A DNA stretch of 64,000 nt from Sternotherus odoratus (Eukaryota > Chordata > Testudines > Kinosternidae), in contig JAVMKO010000006.1 in the NCBI GenBank assembly GCA_032164245.1, forward strand, positions 35,614,319 through 35,678,318. The letters are read 5' to 3'. Within the stretch, counting starts at the first letter, position 1; each line of letters begins with the position of its first letter. Made by a program: the position numbers and the translations under genes. Under the pieces are notes generated by a model. That model had not been told where the DNA came from, made no database searches, and worked only from the letters and a program-made list of their open reading frames with translations. Below are positions 12,800 to 22,389 of the stretch, piece after piece.

Positions 12800-13170
12800 A
12801 TAAATTCCCTTCTAATTCCAAATAATTCCGATTACACGGATGAGTAGTTTTCAATCAGAAAGATAATCTCAAAGATAGATGGCAGGATAATTGCTCGTCG
12901 GCGCGACGTAAATATTGTGTCGTTTCTATTAATCTCAGCGAATCGGGTGTCAGGGCTGTCACTCATTCATCAAAACAAATTAAAAAAAAACATATTAAGA
13001 AAGAGAGGGAGAGAGATGCTGGGGGAGGGGGATGTGTATCCAAGGAGCAGCGAAAGGCCCAGGGCTCAGTAATGAATGCTCCTTATGTGCTATTTGTATT
13101 TTTTATTTTATAAAAGCCGAAGGTAACCAAGGCTGTAGGTCTTTATTAACCTCCCTGTAGGGAATGAAAC
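12800..13170. promoter_or_regulatory. Candidate conserved non-coding element
   Basis: This unique-looking stretch has densely packed homeodomain-like TAAT/ATTA motifs, a retained CpG cluster ('gctcgtcggcgcgacg' near 12894-12909) and ATTCATCA/AATTAAAA blocks. A run TTTATTTTATAAAAG follows. It carries no open frame and no repeat signature. CpG retention in otherwise CpG-poor DNA and AT-rich factor motifs are typical of constrained developmental enhancers. This is inference from composition only. Confidence 0.35.
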
Positions 13171-13394
13171 AGATGCTGCTACATGCAGAACAGAATAATA
13201 AGCCACTGCAGAGCAGGATAGTGAGTGAGGAGAAGGGGGAAGGAAGAGTTCAAGAAGAATCTCAGGTGTTTGGGCTGGACAGTTCAACTGATACTCACAT
13301 GCAGGTCCTTCTGACCCAGCTATGCCTGGGATAAAGAGTGCTTTGCAGCCTCAAAGCCTGTACAAGAAGCAATGTTACCAAGTGCCATGAGTTA

Positions 13395-13414
13395 GGGCTG
13401 GTCCCCACTACAGC
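13395..13414 (+). repeat. Left terminal inverted repeat of Harbinger element
   Basis: It reads GGGCTGGTCCCCACTACAGC directly after TTA. It pairs with 17676-17695 on the other strand at 15 of 20 positions, including the final ten except two near the middle. A small hairpin (AACGTCG/CGACGTT at 13417-13436) follows immediately inside. Confidence 0.85.
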
Positions 13415-13576
13415 TTAACGTCGACTTTAGCGACGTTAATTCAACATAAACCTGTACCCGTCCTCACACGGACGCCATTTGCGTCGATTTAAAGGGCCCT
13501 CAAAATCGACTTCTGTACTCCTCCCTAATGAGAGGAGTAGCGCTGAAATCGACCTCTCTGGATCGATTGTGGACTA

Positions 13577-15774
13577 GTGAGGACAAATGGGACGTTATTG
13601 GCCTCCAGAGGCTGTCCCACAATGCTCCATTCTGACTGCTCTGGACTGCCTCACTGCTCCACTGTGACCGCTCTGGACAGCACTCTCAACTCGCTGCTCT
13701 GGCCAGGTAGACAGGAAAAGACCCGGGAACATTTGAATAGCATTTCCTGTTTGGTCAGCGTGGCCAGCTCACCTGCACAGCTCAGTCGCCATTCAGAGAA
13801 ATCAGCAGCACACGTTGCCATGCAGACCTCAGCATCACAAGACGCCATGCAGAGCTCAGCAGCACAGGAGACCAGCCAGAGGAAAAGAGCTCCAGCATGG
13901 TCCAGTCATGAGGTGTTGGATCTGATCGCTATCTGGGGAGAGGAATCCATGATGTTGGAACTCCGCAACAACAAACGGAATGCCAACACGTTCGCCAGGG
14001 TCTCCAAGGCCATGATGGAAAGAGGCCACAACAGGGACGCGCAACAGTGCCGCGTGAAAATTAAGGAGCTGAGGCAAGCGTTCCAGAAAGCCAAAGAGGC
14101 AAACGGACACTCAGGGGGTCCGCCGCGGACATGCCGGTTCTACAATGAACTGAATCAGATAATGGGGGGTGCCCCCACCACCATCGCACCGGTTTGCGTG
14201 GACTCCGCACATGGGATAATGCTCAGGGACGAGGAGGAGGAGGAGGAGGACGGAAATATCACGGAACAGCAGGACGCAAACGGAGAAACAGTGTTATTAC
14301 CAGACAGCCAGGAGCTTTTTATCACCCTGCAGCCAGTACTCAGCCAACCCTCCCAAGCGGGTACCCAAGCCGGCGAAGGGAACTCTGGTGAGTGGGTTTT
14401 TTTAAAGGGATTAGATGACATGATTTTTAAAGGAAGCATTTATTAATGATTAACTTGACCTAAGGAATTGGCGTGCTTTCATTGCTGGTCTGGTCCCTTT
14501 TCACTCAAAGAGCTTGTCGATGTACTCGGGTACTGACCGGAAGTCCTCTGTGGACATTTCAGTGAAGCTATCCAGGAGGTAGCGATGAATCTTCCGCACC
14601 AGATTTCTGGGGAGAGACGCCTTATGTGGCCCCCCGTGATAGGAGAACATCCCACACCACGAAAGTAGTAAATAGTCTGGTATCATTGAGCAGGCTAGCA
14701 TTGCGGCGAATGGACCAGGACTTTGCAGTGACTCAAGCAGCATGCGTTCTCTATCTCTCTGAGAAATTCTAACCAAAGTGATGTCATTCATGGTTGCCTG
14801 TTTGAAATACGGACTGCAATTAGTCTAGACACAGTGAGCGAGACAGCCTGTAAGCCCCCCCCTTCGCCCCCACCCCCCACCCCCCACCCCCCTTCGCCCC
14901 CGCCTGCCCGTTGCGAGAGCAGTTAGAGGAGTTTTGAGCCTACAAGCAGATGCTTCCGCAGCCAGCCCGAAGCCAGAGAGTTTTTGGTTTTGTTTTGCAT
15001 TTCGCGGTTCACTGGGAGCCACGTGGTGGGGGGGGGAAGAGGGTGGGGTTACCCTGGAATATCCGAACGCTGCTGTAAAGAGCTTACCATAGCGGGCTGC
15101 ATGGCGATTTCAGCAGCCGTGGTGAGGCTCTCTCGTGCGTGAGTTGAGTCTGTGACTTTTGACTGATCCAGTAACTTTTAGGTGAGGAATAGGACCTTGT
15201 ACAGAAACCATATCAGGCCTGTGAATACTATGTTTCCCCGCTGCATAGTAATCCCATTGTTCTCCGCGACTGTATGTGTCTCATAACCTTATACCTTTCT
15301 TTCTTCACCAGCTGCACAGTTATCTGTGAATCCTCCCTCTTGCCCATCACGCCGGCTATCACAGATACGAAAGCGTAAAAAAAAAAAACGTGCGATGACA
15401 TGTTTAACGAACTTCTGCATAACTCTCATGCGGAGGCCACACGGCAGACAGAATGGAGGGAAAAATTGTTACAGTTAAGGCAAGAATCAAGAGCTGCAGC
15501 AGAAAAGTTGCAGGAACGTGAAGAACGGCGGATGGATGCTTTGCTCCACATAATGGAGGAGCAAAGAGCCATGCTTCGTTGTCTGGTGGAGCTTCAGCAG
15601 GCCCAAAGATCGCCTCTACAGCCTCTGTGTAACCACCTCCCCCCCTCCTCAAGTCCCATAGCTTCCCCGCTCAGATGCGGGGTGAGAACCCGGGGGGGGG
15701 AGGTGGAAGCTCCGGGGACCGACCCACTCTACCCCACAAGCCAGCACAAGCAGCAGCAGGTTGAGTTTCTCTAA
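13577..15774 (+). pseudogene. Harbinger Myb/SANT-like DNA-binding protein, two exons, frameshifted
   Basis: Exon 1 frame 13577-14446 contains a trihelix/Myb-type domain at residues 104-196: RKRAPAWSSHEVLDLIAIWG with three helices, QQCRVKIKELRQAF and a closing FYNELNQIMGG. An acidic stretch and a PDSQELFITL motif follow. The likely start is the in-frame ATG at 13820 or 13847, since residues 1-81 look like leader. A strong donor GTGAGT (14388) pairs with a pyrimidine-rich acceptor ending AG at 15311. Exon 2 encodes a charged coiled-coil tail (MFNELLHNSHAEATRQTEWREKL...) ending at 15774. Splicing enters exon 2 in the wrong frame. The shift lies at the A12 run 15377-15388, where 10 or 13 A's would restore continuity. 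In the family this protein binds the termini and helps import the transposase; here it is probably inactive. Confidence 0.8.
14501..14791 (-). CDS. Possible third Harbinger ORF, antisense within the Myb intron
   Basis: A 96-aa uninterrupted frame starts with ATG at 14791 and ends IDKLFE. Its composition is ordinary for a protein, with no low complexity: an N-terminal helix-like segment (ISQRDRERMLLESLQ), a hydrophobic LACSMIPDYLLLSWCGMF segment, then LPRNLVRKIHRYLLDSF and an acidic SVPEYIDKLF end. I do not recognise the family. It lies wholly between the splice donor at 14388 and the acceptor at 15311 of the Myb gene, on the opposite strand and in the same direction as the transposase. It could be an accessory protein, an exon of a longer transposase-strand transcript, or chance. 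Confidence 0.4.
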   Translation of the reverse strand: MNDITLVRISQRDRERMLLESLQSPGPFAAMLACSMIPDYLLLSWCGMFSYHGGPHKASLPRNLVRKIHRYLLDSFTEMSTEDFRSVPEYIDKLFE

Positions 15775-15906
15775 AAACTTGTAAAAGCTGCTGTCTTGCC
15801 CCCCCCCCCCCGCTCCTCCACCACTGCGACTGCTAGTTTCCCTCCTCACCCACCCCTTCTTCGCTACCTTGCCAGTGATCCCCTGTATTTGTATTTGTGA
15901 TGCAGC

Positions 15907-15912
15907 AATAAA
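15907..15912 (+). terminator. Polyadenylation signal of the Myb gene
   Basis: AATAAA lies about 130 bases after the Myb exon 2 stop, at the normal distance for a short 3' UTR. It faces the transposase polyadenylation signal 27 bases away on the other strand. Confidence 0.6.
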
Positions 15913-15938
15913 GAAACCATGATTTTTAAAACAGTGAA

Positions 15939-15944
15939 TTTATT
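15939..15944 (-). terminator. Polyadenylation signal of the transposase gene
   Basis: TTTATT on the + strand is AATAAA for the transposase transcript, 85 bases beyond its stop codon at 16029-16031. The two convergent transcripts should therefore end within or slightly across each other. Confidence 0.6.
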
Positions 15945-16028
15945 TCCTCTGCAAGCATCGGGAGGGGGGATGGAAAGAGGGTGCAAGGACGGCAGGCTTA
16001 GGGTTGAGCAGAGCAAGGGAGCGGGTTC

Positions 16029-17345
16029 TCAAACGCCATCTTGGGCACTCAGAAAACTGGTTTTCAAGGCGTCCCTGAGGCGCAGCGCGTCATGGTGCAC
16101 TCTTCTACTTTCCCTGCTGGGTGGCTGCTGGTAAGCAGCGGACAGGGAATTTGCCTCTGCCTCCCAGCCAGCCATAAACGTTTCCCCCTTGCTCTCACAG
16201 AGATTGTGGAGCACAGAGCAAGCAGCAATAACAATGGGGATATTTCTGTCGCTGATGTCTGAGCGAATCAGTAATGAACGCCATCTCCCCTTCAGACGGC
16301 CAAATGCACACTCTACTGCCATCCTGCACTTGCTCAGCCTGTAGCTGAACAGCTCCTGACCCCTGTCCAGGGCTCCTGTGTAGGGCTTCATAAGCCAGGG
16401 CATTAAGGGGTAGGCTGGGTCCCCAAGGATAATGATCGGCATTTCTACACCCCCACAGTAATTTTCTGGTCGGGGAAAGAAAATCCCTTGCTGCAGCTCT
16501 CTAAATATCCTAGAGTTCCTGAACACACGAGCGTCATGAACCCTTCCCAGCCATCCCACGTACAGGTCGGTGAAACGTCCCTTGTGGTCAACCACTGCTT
16601 GCATGACCATAGAATAATATCCCTTCCGGTTTCTGTACTCTGCGGCCTCGTTGTCCGGTGCCAGGATAGGGATATGAGTCCCATCTATAGCCCCACCACA
16701 GTTAGGGAATCCCATGGTGGCAAAGCCATCTATTGTAGCTTGCAGGTTTCCAAGGTTTATAACCCTGGGTAGCAGCAGCTCGACGATTGCCCTGCTTACT
16801 TGCATCACAGCAGACCCCACTGTAGATTTACCCACCCCAAACTGATTCGCGACTGACCGGTAGCTGTCTGGCGTTGCAAGCTTCCAGAGGGCTATCGCCA
16901 CTCGCTTCTCAACTGTGAGGGCCGCTCTCATTCTGGTATTCTTGCGCCAGAGGGCCGGGGAAAGCAAGTCACAAAGTTCCATGAACGTGCCCTTTCGCAT
17001 GCGAAAGTTTCTGAGCCACTGGGAGTCATCCCAGACCCGCAGCACTATGCGATCCCACCAGTCCGTGCTTGTTTCCCTGGCCCAGAATCGGCATTCCATG
17101 GCATGAGCCTGCCCCATTGCCACCAAATTTGCCATATTGTCGATCGCCCTACTTCCAAAAACGTCAGTGTCCCTGTCCCTGCTGTGCACGTCCAGGTCCA
17201 TCTCCTCATCACTGTCATCGGGTTCCAGAAAGTGCAGTTGTCTCCGGATCGCATTCCTCTGCAGACGGTACAGCATAAAGTCCACAACCGTGCGCGAGGT
17301 CCGCACAACGGCCAGTACTGCAGCGGTGGCATCAGCGGGCTCCAT
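16029..17345 (-). CDS. Harbinger DDE transposase (HARBI1-like nuclease)
   Basis: This intact 438-aa frame starts with ATG at 17345 (MEPADATAAV...). Residues about 142-185 form a helix-turn-helix-like region (LTVEKRVAIALWKLA...VGKSTVGSAVMQVSRAI). The DDE nuclease follows: GGAIDGTHIPI with Asp221, VHDARVF with Asp271, an ILGDPAYPLMPW block with Asp309, and VECAFGRLKGRW with Glu345. These are the conserved Harbinger catalytic blocks, and length fits the family (roughly 350-450 aa). An acidic DSDEEMDLD segment lies near residue 44. No stop or frameshift interrupts it. The enzyme cuts at terminal repeats and inserts into TWA targets, normally with the Myb-like partner encoded convergently. HARBI1 is the domesticated vertebrate relative; location between matched terminal repeats shows this is the transposon copy. 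Confidence 0.95.
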   Translation of the reverse strand: MEPADATAAVLAVVRTSRTVVDFMLYRLQRNAIRRQLHFLEPDDSDEEMDLDVHSRDRDTDVFGSRAIDNMANLVAMGQAHAMECRFWARETSTDWWDRIVLRVWDDSQWLRNFRMRKGTFMELCDLLSPALWRKNTRMRAALTVEKRVAIALWKLATPDSYRSVANQFGVGKSTVGSAVMQVSRAIVELLLPRVINLGNLQATIDGFATMGFPNCGGAIDGTHIPILAPDNEAAEYRNRKGYYSMVMQAVVDHKGRFTDLYVGWLGRVHDARVFRNSRIFRELQQGIFFPRPENYCGGVEMPIIILGDPAYPLMPWLMKPYTGALDRGQELFSYRLSKCRMAVECAFGRLKGRWRSLLIRSDISDRNIPIVIAACSVLHNLCESKGETFMAGWEAEANSLSAAYQQPPSRESRRVHHDALRLRDALKTSFLSAQDGV

Positions 17346-17403
17346 GCTTGCAGTGCTATAGCGTCAGCGAAACGCGTAGAAAGAGCTCAAATAATGGGAT
17401 GTC

Positions 17404-17556
17404 TACCCACAGTACACCGCTCAAAATGGGGTCAGCGGCACAAAAAAAGGGTGCGAAATTATGAAATACCTACCCATAGTGCAGCACTCAAAATGGTGCC
17501 TGCTGGGGACTCCGGGAACTGTGGGATAGGTACCCACAGTGCAACGCTCGCTATGT
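17404..17556. repeat. Three ~26-bp tandemly spaced motifs 5' of the transposase
   Basis: Related motifs begin at 17404 (tacccacagtacaccgctca), 17471 (tacccatagtgcagcactca) and 17531 (tacccacagtgcaacgctcg), spaced 67 and 60 bases. They lie between the transposase start and the right terminal repeat. They could be transposase/Myb binding sites or promoter elements; this is inference. Confidence 0.6.
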
Positions 17557-17675
17557 CGACGCTTGCAACAGTTGTGCGGACAGACACTGTCGACTTGCTG
17601 TGCTTTGTGGGGACACACAAAATCGACTCTATACAGTCTGCTTTAAAAAATCGACTTAAAGGAAATCGACCTACT

Positions 17676-17695
17676 GCTGTAGTGAAGACATACCC
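17676..17695 (-). repeat. Right terminal inverted repeat of Harbinger element
   Basis: Read on the - strand it is GGGTATGTCTTCACTACAGC, followed outward by the TTA duplication at 17696-17698. It resembles the ATGTCTACACTA core seen at the ends of short MITE-like elements elsewhere in the window. Confidence 0.85.
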
Positions 17696-17698
17696 TTA

Positions 17699-18356
17699 GG
17701 GAGTAGGGCAAGGAAATGGGGAGAAGTGGTAGGGCATACAGGACATACACAGAGAGAGAAAAACCACCCTGTAGGTGTGATTTGCCTATGGGCCGAGCAT
17801 GGGTAAGGGTGAGTCCCCTCTCACCTCACTGGGCATTCTGTTCATTATGCTTACTATTTACTTGTTAGTAAGTTTACAACCCACCACCACCACCTTCCCT
17901 CCTCCCCTCAGGTCTGCTTGTACCCCTGAGCTGACTTCTCTCCCCACCATAAGAAGGGCTGGAAGAGAGTACACTGGAATGTGGCCCTTTCACCAACAGC
18001 TTTAGCCACTCACCCAGTAAATCACCTGTTTTTGCCCTCTGACCTCGCAGAGATGAGCTGCTGGGGAACAGGAAGAGAGTCTCAGCAAAGCTCCATTTGC
18101 AGTACCTTTGAGTTCACTTGTTCTGAGAGTTTGGCGCCTCTTTCCCCAATGAACACATCTCCTCACTGCCCACACTCACACCTCTACTAGAAAAAGGACT
18201 GAGGACACCAACTCATGTCACAAAAGCCAACTACACAGCTGTCTGTCACTTCTGGGCCAGGCCAGATTTGAATCCGTGACCTAGAAGAGAAGGCTGCCTA
18301 TACTGTTCATCGTTCCCCAAAGAAATAAATCATGAGTAAGTAATGTAGCTTTCTCA
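17699..18356. other. Stretch without recognised gene
   Basis: There are short frames only. A tRNA-related box-B-like remnant on the - strand ('ttcaaatctgg' near 18266-18276) hints at an old SINE but is too weak to delimit. Confidence 0.4.
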
Positions 18357-18581
18357 GTGCATATCTACCCTTACCGTGGATTGACACTGCTGCAATCGAT
18401 CCACCAGGAGTCGATTTAGTGGGTCTAGTGAAGACCCGCTAAATTGACCACAGATTTCTCTCCCGTCAACTCCAGTACTCCACTGGAATGAGAAGTATAC
18501 AGTAAGTTGACCCAGCTACGTGAACAACATAGCTGGAGTTACATAACTTAGGTCAACTTAACCCATAATGTAGATCTGCCC
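18357..18581. mobile_element. Harbinger-like MITE
   Basis: This 225-bp element has weakly related inverted ends. The right end reverse-complemented starts GGGCAGATCTACATTATGG, and the left starts GTGCATATCTACCCTTACC. TCA flanks both sides (18354-18356 and 18582-18584). The interior carries 'taggtcaactta' and 'gctggagttacataac' segments with further inverted symmetry. The TCA flanks are unusual for Harbinger (normally TTA or TAA), so the class is inferred from the termini. Confidence 0.6.
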
Positions 18582-18584
18582 TCA

Positions 18585-19019
18585 GGAGTGAGAAATTTGC
18601 ACTAGACAATGAACTTCCAGCCAAGCCAACCTGTGTTGTAGTCTCCCAAGAGACTACATGAACAGAGCTAGACTGGATCAGCTTCAGGATGAGAAACTTC
18701 CAAGCAAAACAAAGGCTACATTTACATTTTGAGTCAGGGGCATGATTCCCCTGCTAATGTACACGTACTCACTCTAGCTCTCATGGAGCCAGCGTGAGTA
18801 TAAATATTGGTGTTGCCACAGTAACACAGGAAGCAGCAGTGGAGGCATGGCTTAGCCATGCTAAGTATGTACCCAAGTTTGTATGCAGCACAGCTAAGCA
18901 GAGGACTCACACTCCTCACTCATCACATAGACATAACCTCATAGATCTGCAGGAAGTGTCTCTGGATCAGTACTGAGTTATCTGGTGTTAGTGGTGCCAT
19001 GCTAGAGACAGTCTTTTAG
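18585..19019. other. Stretch without recognised gene
   Basis: Nothing with a domain or clear repeat ends. Partial internal symmetry around 18725-18930 may be an eroded short DNA element. Confidence 0.35.
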
Positions 19020-19290
19020 ATGAGATGTAACACAGCTTTCAATTGCTCATGGTCATTAAAGATCCAGTGGCACTCTTCATAAAAGATGGGGTGTTGATGC
19101 TTGTTTACTGTTGCCTAGAGTTTCTGTATGGCTGCTAAACAGCTGCCCCTTTTCACTCCAGAGGTGGCAGCATTTCAGTGGCGGTTGAAGTGATCCCTAC
19201 AGCTTGTACATTACATTAAGTTTGTAAAGAGCTTTGGGTTGAAAGATGGAATGGAAATGCAGGACATTATTATTTTAGGCTATTTGTGGA
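19020..19290 (+). repeat. L2/MIR-type SINE tail fragment
   Basis: The segment 'gtttgtaaagagctttgggt' followed by 'acattattatttta' corresponds to the 3' tail shared by L2-mobilised SINEs ('aaagcgctttgagatc...tattatta'). The 5' part is too diverged to place, so the start is approximate. Confidence 0.45.
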
Positions 19291-20834
19291 CTAGTCACTT
19301 AAAAGTTTTGCCATCCTGAGCTCTGGGAGCCAAGTGACAGGTTTTGGCTGTGAGTGAACTTTGTGCTTTGCAAACAGCTTCCTACACAAGGATCTGAACT
19401 GGTGCCAGGAGCTCTCTTCACTACAACAGATTTGAAAAATGCTAAAATTTCACCCCGGACTCATCATGATTTCAGCTGATTCATCAGCATTCATTGTTTG
19501 CCATGATGATGATGATGATTTTTAACATTTATCTGATAGATCCCAAGAGAAAGCCAGAAACAAACTGTTCTGAGCTGTTCCCACATCAGGCTGTGGCTGA
19601 GCTGGACTAAACACTGATTGAGGCCAAGATCCAGTTGGATATATCTCTGTTCTCGCCTCTCTGGGAGGGAGGGAGCAGGGAGGAGGAAACTTGCCCCAGC
19701 TGTACTTTTAACCTGTCAATCCAGCCAGCAACGGCAATATCCGCTGGGGGATTTCAGCTGCCTTTGTGCTCCTTCCTTATCTCACTACATCCCCCCGCGT
19801 GCCCACCACTCGGTGAAACGTCTTTTCTCTTTCCCCTTCTCCCAAGATGGAAGTGAACTTGTGTGCCTGGCAGCGGGGCTGACAGACACGAGCTGAAGGA
19901 CTGTCAAGGAACACTGAAAACTGGCTGGGACACACTGTGTCAGATTTCAAGGTCTAACACTGCAGCCTTCTGTCTGCTCTGTGGCCAGCTCTAAATGGTG
20001 CCTTTGATGGGCAGCCAGGCAGTTGTCATCAAGGGGCTGGCCTCAGAGGACACAAGCACCTGGAAAGCACGTGCCAGACAGAAGAGAATAGCAGCAGCAT
20101 TGTAAGGCTGGGTGCTGCAGGGGAACCAGAAACACAAGAACGAGGGGAAAAGACTAAAGTCAGATGATGGGTGACATGAAAGTGCATCAGTTCTCAGCTC
20201 CCAGAGAAACAGACCCCACAGAGACCTCTCAGGCCCCACAAAACCAGCTCCTGAGAAATCCTCAGTACTAAACTCTTCCAACTTTCCGAGAAACTGGCTG
20301 GAGGAAAACCCCTCAGGACTGAAGAGTGCTCACACAGTTACATTTGATAACTTTCCAGCCTCAGATATGCAGTGTACAGAGGTCCCAGCGCTCCTGTGTG
20401 GTGGCTGTGATGGGCTTTAAGAGCCTAGTTAGGGTCAGGGCATGAAAACATCAGCTTGTTTCCTAAGGCAGGGAGGGAGGTCTATACCTTCCCCTTCAGT
20501 AGAGTGCTAAAGTTCCAGATAAGCTCTTGGAAGAGTCCTCTGTATGCAGGACTGAGCTTCCATATGACAGAGATGTGAGAGAAGTCATCACCAAACAGAA
20601 GACAAGTGAAATCCAGGCAAAACTCAAGTGAAGCCCCCTAGTCCACACTCTTTCCTTTGCTGCGAAAGAGGTAGTGCAGTACCCTTGTCCCCACACTCCA
20701 TGTATGTCTATATCCCCGTGAACTCAAGGTCTAAGAATGAAGATGAGAATGTCACTCAGGAAGCAGACTCAGTACTTAGCGTAGAGTCAATGGAATTGTG
20801 TGAGCGTATCTCCAAACTAAAGATAAAGGAGAAC
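19291..20834. other. Intergenic stretch; short (ATG)n run
   Basis: A short ATG/GAT triplet run sits at about 19502-19520. Frames of 60-96 aa show no domains. No mobile-element ends were identified. Confidence 0.45.
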
Positions 20835-22389
20835 TTGTTGACATAATTTATTTGTACTTTCAAAAGGCTTTTGACAAAGTCCCTCAGAGACCTTCTAAGG
20901 AAGCTCAGCAGCCCTGGGGTGAGAGAGAATGTTCCATCGTGGATCAGAAAGTGGACAAGACTGAAAACAAAGAATAGGAGTAAATGGTTGAACCTCAGCA
21001 TGGCAAAAAGTTAACAGAGGATGACCAGACAGCAAGTGTGAAAAATTGGGACAGTGGGGGGGGGGGGGGGGAATAGGAGCCTATATAAGAAAAAGACCCA
21101 AAAATCGGGACTGTCCCTATAAAATTGGGACATCTGGTCACCCTAGGAGTGCCACAAGGTTGCTGTACTAGGACCCCTATATTTATCAATGATCTGGAAA
21201 AGGAGGTGAACAGTGAGGTAGCAAAATTAGCAGCTGACATAAAATAATGTAGGTTGGTCAAGATTAGAGAGGACTGTGAGGAACCTCAGAGAGATCTAAC
21301 AAAGCTAGTGAATGAGCAGCATGATGGCAGATGGGATTCAATGTTGGCAAAAGCAAAGTAACGAGGTTTGGAAGGAGTCATTTTAACCACTCATACATAT
21401 TACTGGGCATTCTAAATTAACTCCAGACACTAGGAAAAAAGATCTGGGCACCATAGCAGACAGTTCAATAGAACGTCTCAATGTGCAGCATTGGTAAAAA
21501 TGTAGGGAGTATTCCCCTACATTTGACAGTGTCTGCCCCCTCCCTCCATTGCCACCAGAAATGTATAAAGGGACCACAGCTCAGGGGAGAATCAGCTCCA
21601 GCGTGTTCAGTTCTGGATTCCTTATTTGAAAGAAGATATAGCAGAAACAGGGACCCCGAGATGGGTAGTGAAAATGATTGGAGGCCTGCAAAGATTACCT
21701 TTTGCCCTTGAGAACAAGGAGGCATTCAATGACGCTGAAATGCAACAAACTTAAAAATAGGAAGTGAAAAAAGCAATTTTACACAAAGCATACCTGACTG
21801 TGGAACTCACTGCCACAAGATAACAGAGGCCACACATTTAGCAGGATTAAAAAATAAGGGTCATTCATATGCATAACGGAACACAGGAATTTGCATACTG
21901 AATTAGAAGAGTGTAACATCCAGTCCAGTATCCTGTGTCTGACAGTGTGGCCAGAACCCAATGCAGCAGAGGAAGGTACAAATAAAAAAATAAAAAAAAT
22001 AAAAAACCCACAACAGGCAGATGTGCTTCTCCCTGCCAAAAGTCTCATACTACCCCTAGTAGCCGGAGATTGTCTTAAACCCTGAAGCATGAGGTTTTGC
22101 ATCCCACACAAAATGTTTGTTTTCAACATTAGCTATTATAATTCTGGCTCTTCTTGTATGAGAGTGAGAATAGCTACAACTACATCAGATAGGATCAAAA
22201 CGGAAATGCTTCAGGGTCCACAAGCCAATCGCTAATTTGCAGGGACAGAAGAAACTCCCCGTTTGGACTGATTATTCCATAACTGACCATTCGGAAGCAT
22301 CTGAGCATCTGGCAATAGGTCACCATTGGAAACAGGACACTGGAGTAGATGGATTACTGGTGTGAACTGGTCTGTTCCTATGTTCCTAA
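20835..22389 (+). mobile_element. Decayed CR1-type LINE fragment with 3' end
   Basis: The nucleotide sequence still matches the reverse transcriptase order of CR1: 'tttcaaaaggcttttgacaa' for FQKAFDK, 'gtgccacaaggttgctgtac' for the VPQG...VLG box, and 'tttatcaatgatctgg' for FINDLE. The 3' UTR ends with 'ctgttcctatgttcct', a reptilian CR1/L2-type terminus. A short DNA element interrupts it at 21018-21144. Segment 21870-22080 resembles an inverted copy of the 3' UTR ('tccagtatcctgtgtctgac'), so two opposed 3' ends may be joined. No intact frame remains. Confidence 0.7.
21018..21144. mobile_element. Short inverted-repeat DNA element inserted in CR1
   Basis: The left end AGGATGACCAGACAG and the reverse complement of the right end AGGGTGACCAGATGTCCC are related. 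The interior carries a second inverted pair (ATTGGGACAG / CTGTCCC...) around a G17-type homopolymer near 21055-21072. Deleting it restores continuity of the CR1 'taacagaggagtgccac' segment. The superfamily is not determined. Confidence 0.7.

Larger units (their letters stand above)
13395..17695. mobile_element. Near-complete Harbinger (PIF/Harbinger) DNA transposon
   Basis: This 4301-bp element is flanked by TTA on both sides (13392-13394 and 17696-17698), the Harbinger target duplication. The 20-bp ends GGGCTGGTCCCCACTACAGC and, on the opposite strand, GGGTATGTCTTCACTACAGC agree at 15 positions. It carries the canonical pair of genes, convergently arranged: a Myb/SANT-like protein on + and a DDE transposase on -. 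Subterminal regions of both ends repeat a TCGAC motif. The transposase frame is open, while the Myb gene seems frameshifted, so autonomous activity of this copy is doubtful. Confidence 0.92.
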
